Origin: Nemertoderma westbladi
Taxonomy: Eukaryota > Xenacoelomorpha > Nemertodermatida > Nemertodermatidae
Direction of reading: 5' to 3'
NCBI GenBank assembly: GCA_032718475.1
Contig: JAUCBJ010001174.1
Span: 1-30,828 of the forward strand
Length of the DNA stretch: 30,828 bases
The notes below the pieces were generated by a model, which worked only from the letters and a program-made list of their open reading frames with translations, searched no databases and was not told the origin of the DNA. Positions 28,506-30,828 of this stretch are shown here, piece by piece. Every line of letters starts with the position of its first letter. Within the stretch, counting starts at the first letter, position 1. The translations under genes and the position numbers were made by a program.

Positions 28506-29460
28506 GTAGCATAAGAAGTTTCAAGGATGTTCTGGAAGAGGTAGAGGTAGAGGAGTACTCTACCCTGGAGGAGTATTCTACCCCATGGAACAGGCTCAAT
28601 AAAGCCTAGAATTAGAAACGGGGTGCGGGGAAAATAAAACTCTGGCATATACCCGTTAGCAGTAAAATAAAGTCATAAAGTAGTAAAATAAAGTACAATA
28701 TTTATATTAGACCCTAGGATAGAATTATGTTTATAGAAGTTATTTAGAAAGTTATATTTATTAAATTAGGAAGAATCCAGCTAAATTAAATTAATGTGTA
28801 ATGACGTGAAGAAATAATGATGACGTCATGATGACGTAATAAATAATGATATGATATTACAGTACATGAAGACATACGATAACAGGACATGCGATGACAT
28901 GTGAATCATTTAATGACATGAAATATGACATACAGGGTTAATGAATGAGTGACACTATGAATAAAGCAAGATTAAAAAATTTATTACATAATGAAGTAAT
29001 GAAGAATGGGTATTTAAACTCATAGAAAGAATGGGAAGTGAAGTGGATCCCATATAATTTTATTATTATTTTATAATTAAAAAAAATCTTTTGAGAAAGG
29101 GGATACAACAGTTAGATCGGCTGCCCTGGAATATTGGTTAGTGCCTACGGGACGTTAACTATAGGTGAGACAGGATACTATTTGATGACAATTTGAATAG
29201 ACATTATTTTAATGACAAGGACATTGTATATATGTATACTACAGTGAATGAATGTTAACATAGGACCAAAGACAGTATGTTTGGCGACTGATTAATTATG
29301 GGAAATTGTGAGAAAGTATGATTACACTGTGTATAAAGAAAGGACAACTTGTGTCTCGATAGCGACAGAGCTGAGTGGTCATTTATGTATGTTAAACACT
29401 ACTAACATACTAATAATAAATGTCAAAGACACAAATGAATTACAAAAAAAATTATAAAAT
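28506..29460. other. Non-coding AT-rich DNA after the integrase remnant
   Basis: No gene is seen. There is a short direct repeat ggagtactctaccct/ggagtattctacccc (28552-28566, 28570-28584). Three TGACGT-type motifs occur within 38 bp (28802, palindromic TGACGTCA at 28821, 28832). This could include a decayed BEL/Pao 3' LTR, but no LTR boundaries were identified. Confidence 0.35.
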
Positions 29461-29501
29461 GACCACCCCCCTCGGTCAATACGGTTTAACCAATTAAACT
29501 C

Positions 29502-29557
29502 GGGGGGGGGGGGGGATGGGGGGTGGGGGAGGGGGGGGGGGGGGTCAGTATGACCCC
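29502..29557. repeat. G-rich tract with adjoining hairpin
   Basis: Two runs of 14 G (29502-29515 and 29531-29544) are separated by atggggggtgggggag. The second run continues into ggggtca-gta-tgacccc (29541-29557), a perfect 7-bp hairpin. The tract could form a quadruplex on the plus strand. Confidence 0.75.
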
Positions 29558-29798
29558 ACCCCCGTGGTTTTTTTATTATAATTCTGAAACAAGCGCAGTT
29601 GGGAATCTGAAATTTTATGACTTTTCCTAAAAATCGATTGTCTTCTTAGTAGTGAAAATCGTTTTCAAAACTTAGCATAGCACCATTTTTAACCCTACTT
29701 TTGGCACTTTTTTTGAGCGTTTTTGAAAATTTCATTTTATTAAATATGAATTGTAACATCTCTATTTTTGATTTACACCGTTTTTTTGTGTTAGCAAT

Positions 29799-30540
29799 TG
29801 GATGGAATTCATATAAATTGATTTAGAAATTTCAAACTTGTTTTTTTCTTTTCTTTTTGTAAATTGATGTTTGAAACTTGTTTTTTACGCCATTGGGTTT
29901 TTTGGGGTTCTGGTTTCGATGGAATATATACGAGTTGCACCAAGCGTATCAAACTTGTATTTTTCTGTGCTGTGTGCAAATTTTGGTGCTAGCACGAAAT
30001 TTTGAAAATCCATTCAATAGATAAAATTGCTTGTGACAATTTATTTCTTGCGTTTTAGAGGTTTATGGCTGTTCTGAATTCAATGGAATATATAATTATC
30101 GATCTAGACATATCAAACTTGTATTTTTCAGAAGTGGGTGCAAATGTGGAAATTTTGGAATCCACCAAATATATCAATTGATTGTGTCACCTTGTTTCTT
30201 GCATTGTACGGGTTTGTGAGGGTTCAGAATTCAATGGAATCAGTAAAAATTTCATAAGTTTTCAAACTTGTATTTTTCGCCGGTGGTGTGAAAATTGTTG
30301 TGCAGCACCAAATTTAGAAAAATATGCAAATTGATCAGTAGACAGTATCATCTTGTTTCTTGCGTTATACGGGTTTATGAGGGTCCTGAATCCGATGGAA
30401 TCAATAAAAACAGCACTGGACATCGCAAACTGGTACTTTTTGGTGATGGGTACGAAATTTGGTGCTAGCACCAAAATTTGCCAAAGTACGCCGAAAAATA
30501 CAAGTAGCAATGATCTGGCATTTTAGAAATGTATTCCAAT
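29799..30540 (+). repeat. Old, diverged tandem repeat of about 120-165 bp
   Basis: Five related units share the same order of motifs: gttctga, attcaatggaat, an AT spacer, tcaaacttgtattttt, then a ggtg...gcaaattttgg tract and cttgtttcttgcgtt. The tcaaacttg core recurs near 29831, 29950, 30113, 30262 and 30423, with spacings of 119, 163, 149 and 161 bp. Divergence is high. The open frame on the minus strand (30262-30510) is random. Confidence 0.75.
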
Positions 30541-30828
30541 AGAATCAGCGCCCTCGAAAACCTGAAAATGTATAGCATCGTATAGCAAATTTATAGCATC
30601 GTATAAGTTAATTAAAATTTTGTGTTCTAACTGAAAAGTGCTGGTTACTTGTTTTTTTCATTTTTCTCCGACGCAGAGAGGACTAAACAGACATTTATAG
30701 TAATCATATCATTTTTAAATATTTTCCAATGTATTTTGCGCCCAGAAAACCTGTATTGAAAAACAATTAGCCGAAAAATGTAATTTACTTTCAAATTTTA
30801 TGAAAATTATGCGCTACTTGTAATTTTG
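30541..30828. other. Unassigned AT-rich DNA to the window end
   Basis: Only a small duplication, tatagcatcgtata (near 30571 and 30593), is visible. No coding signal. Confidence 0.5.

Noticed and set aside
30262-30510. Minus-strand 82-codon protein
   Set aside because: It lies inside a diverged tandem repeat and shows no protein-like conservation between units.

Overview
This window looks like non-genic, repeat-rich nuclear DNA of an animal, most likely an invertebrate. The reasons are metazoan-type retroelements (an RTE-like LINE, a CR1/L2-like LINE, BEL/Pao LTR elements), GT-AG splice signals around two plausible exons, and no bacterial gene organisation. The species cannot be named from the sequence.

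Layout. 1-7709 and 10514-11017 are one array of a 45-bp minisatellite (about 170 units left of the break) with higher-order repeats of 1255, 853 and 310 bp marked by rare 40-bp and 48-bp units. A 5'-truncated RTE-like LINE (7710-10513, + strand) sits inside the array between 9-bp target-site duplications and keeps a long endonuclease-reverse transcriptase frame that is, by chance, in frame with the satellite. 11018-12210 is unique AT-rich DNA, a possible PIF/Harbinger-type terminus and a second, composite minisatellite (30-bp monomer).

12211-18664 is a nest of insertions: a minus-strand copy of the same RTE family is split by a 5'-truncated CR1/L2-like LINE (12264-16566), which is itself split by about 3 kb of unidentified AT-rich DNA (12763-15770) holding a tRNA-like sequence and a strong hairpin. 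The 5' end of this RTE copy meets a short plus-strand piece of its own 3' region, as expected from twin priming.

18665-22133 carries microsatellites and a degraded BEL/Pao element on the minus strand (gag, zinc knuckle, protease, start of pol). It is interrupted by two in-frame stops and a small LINE tail, and bounded by a 12-bp minisatellite and by two poly-C tracts. 22134-24246 is mostly unassigned, with a second LINE-type linker fragment.

24247-28505 mixes three more minus-strand RTE fragments, a foldback/MITE-like element, two convincing exons of a helical-repeat protein on the minus strand (the only candidate host gene), and a plus-strand BEL/Pao integrase remnant. 28506-30828 is non-coding, with a G-rich tract and an old, diverged tandem repeat of about 120-165 bp.

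No operon, CRISPR array or recognisable new defence-like system is present. The points of interest are the structures of the repeats, the in-frame satellite-LINE fusion, the nested and inverted insertions with readable histories, two foldback mutations inside RTE copies, and the exon pair.
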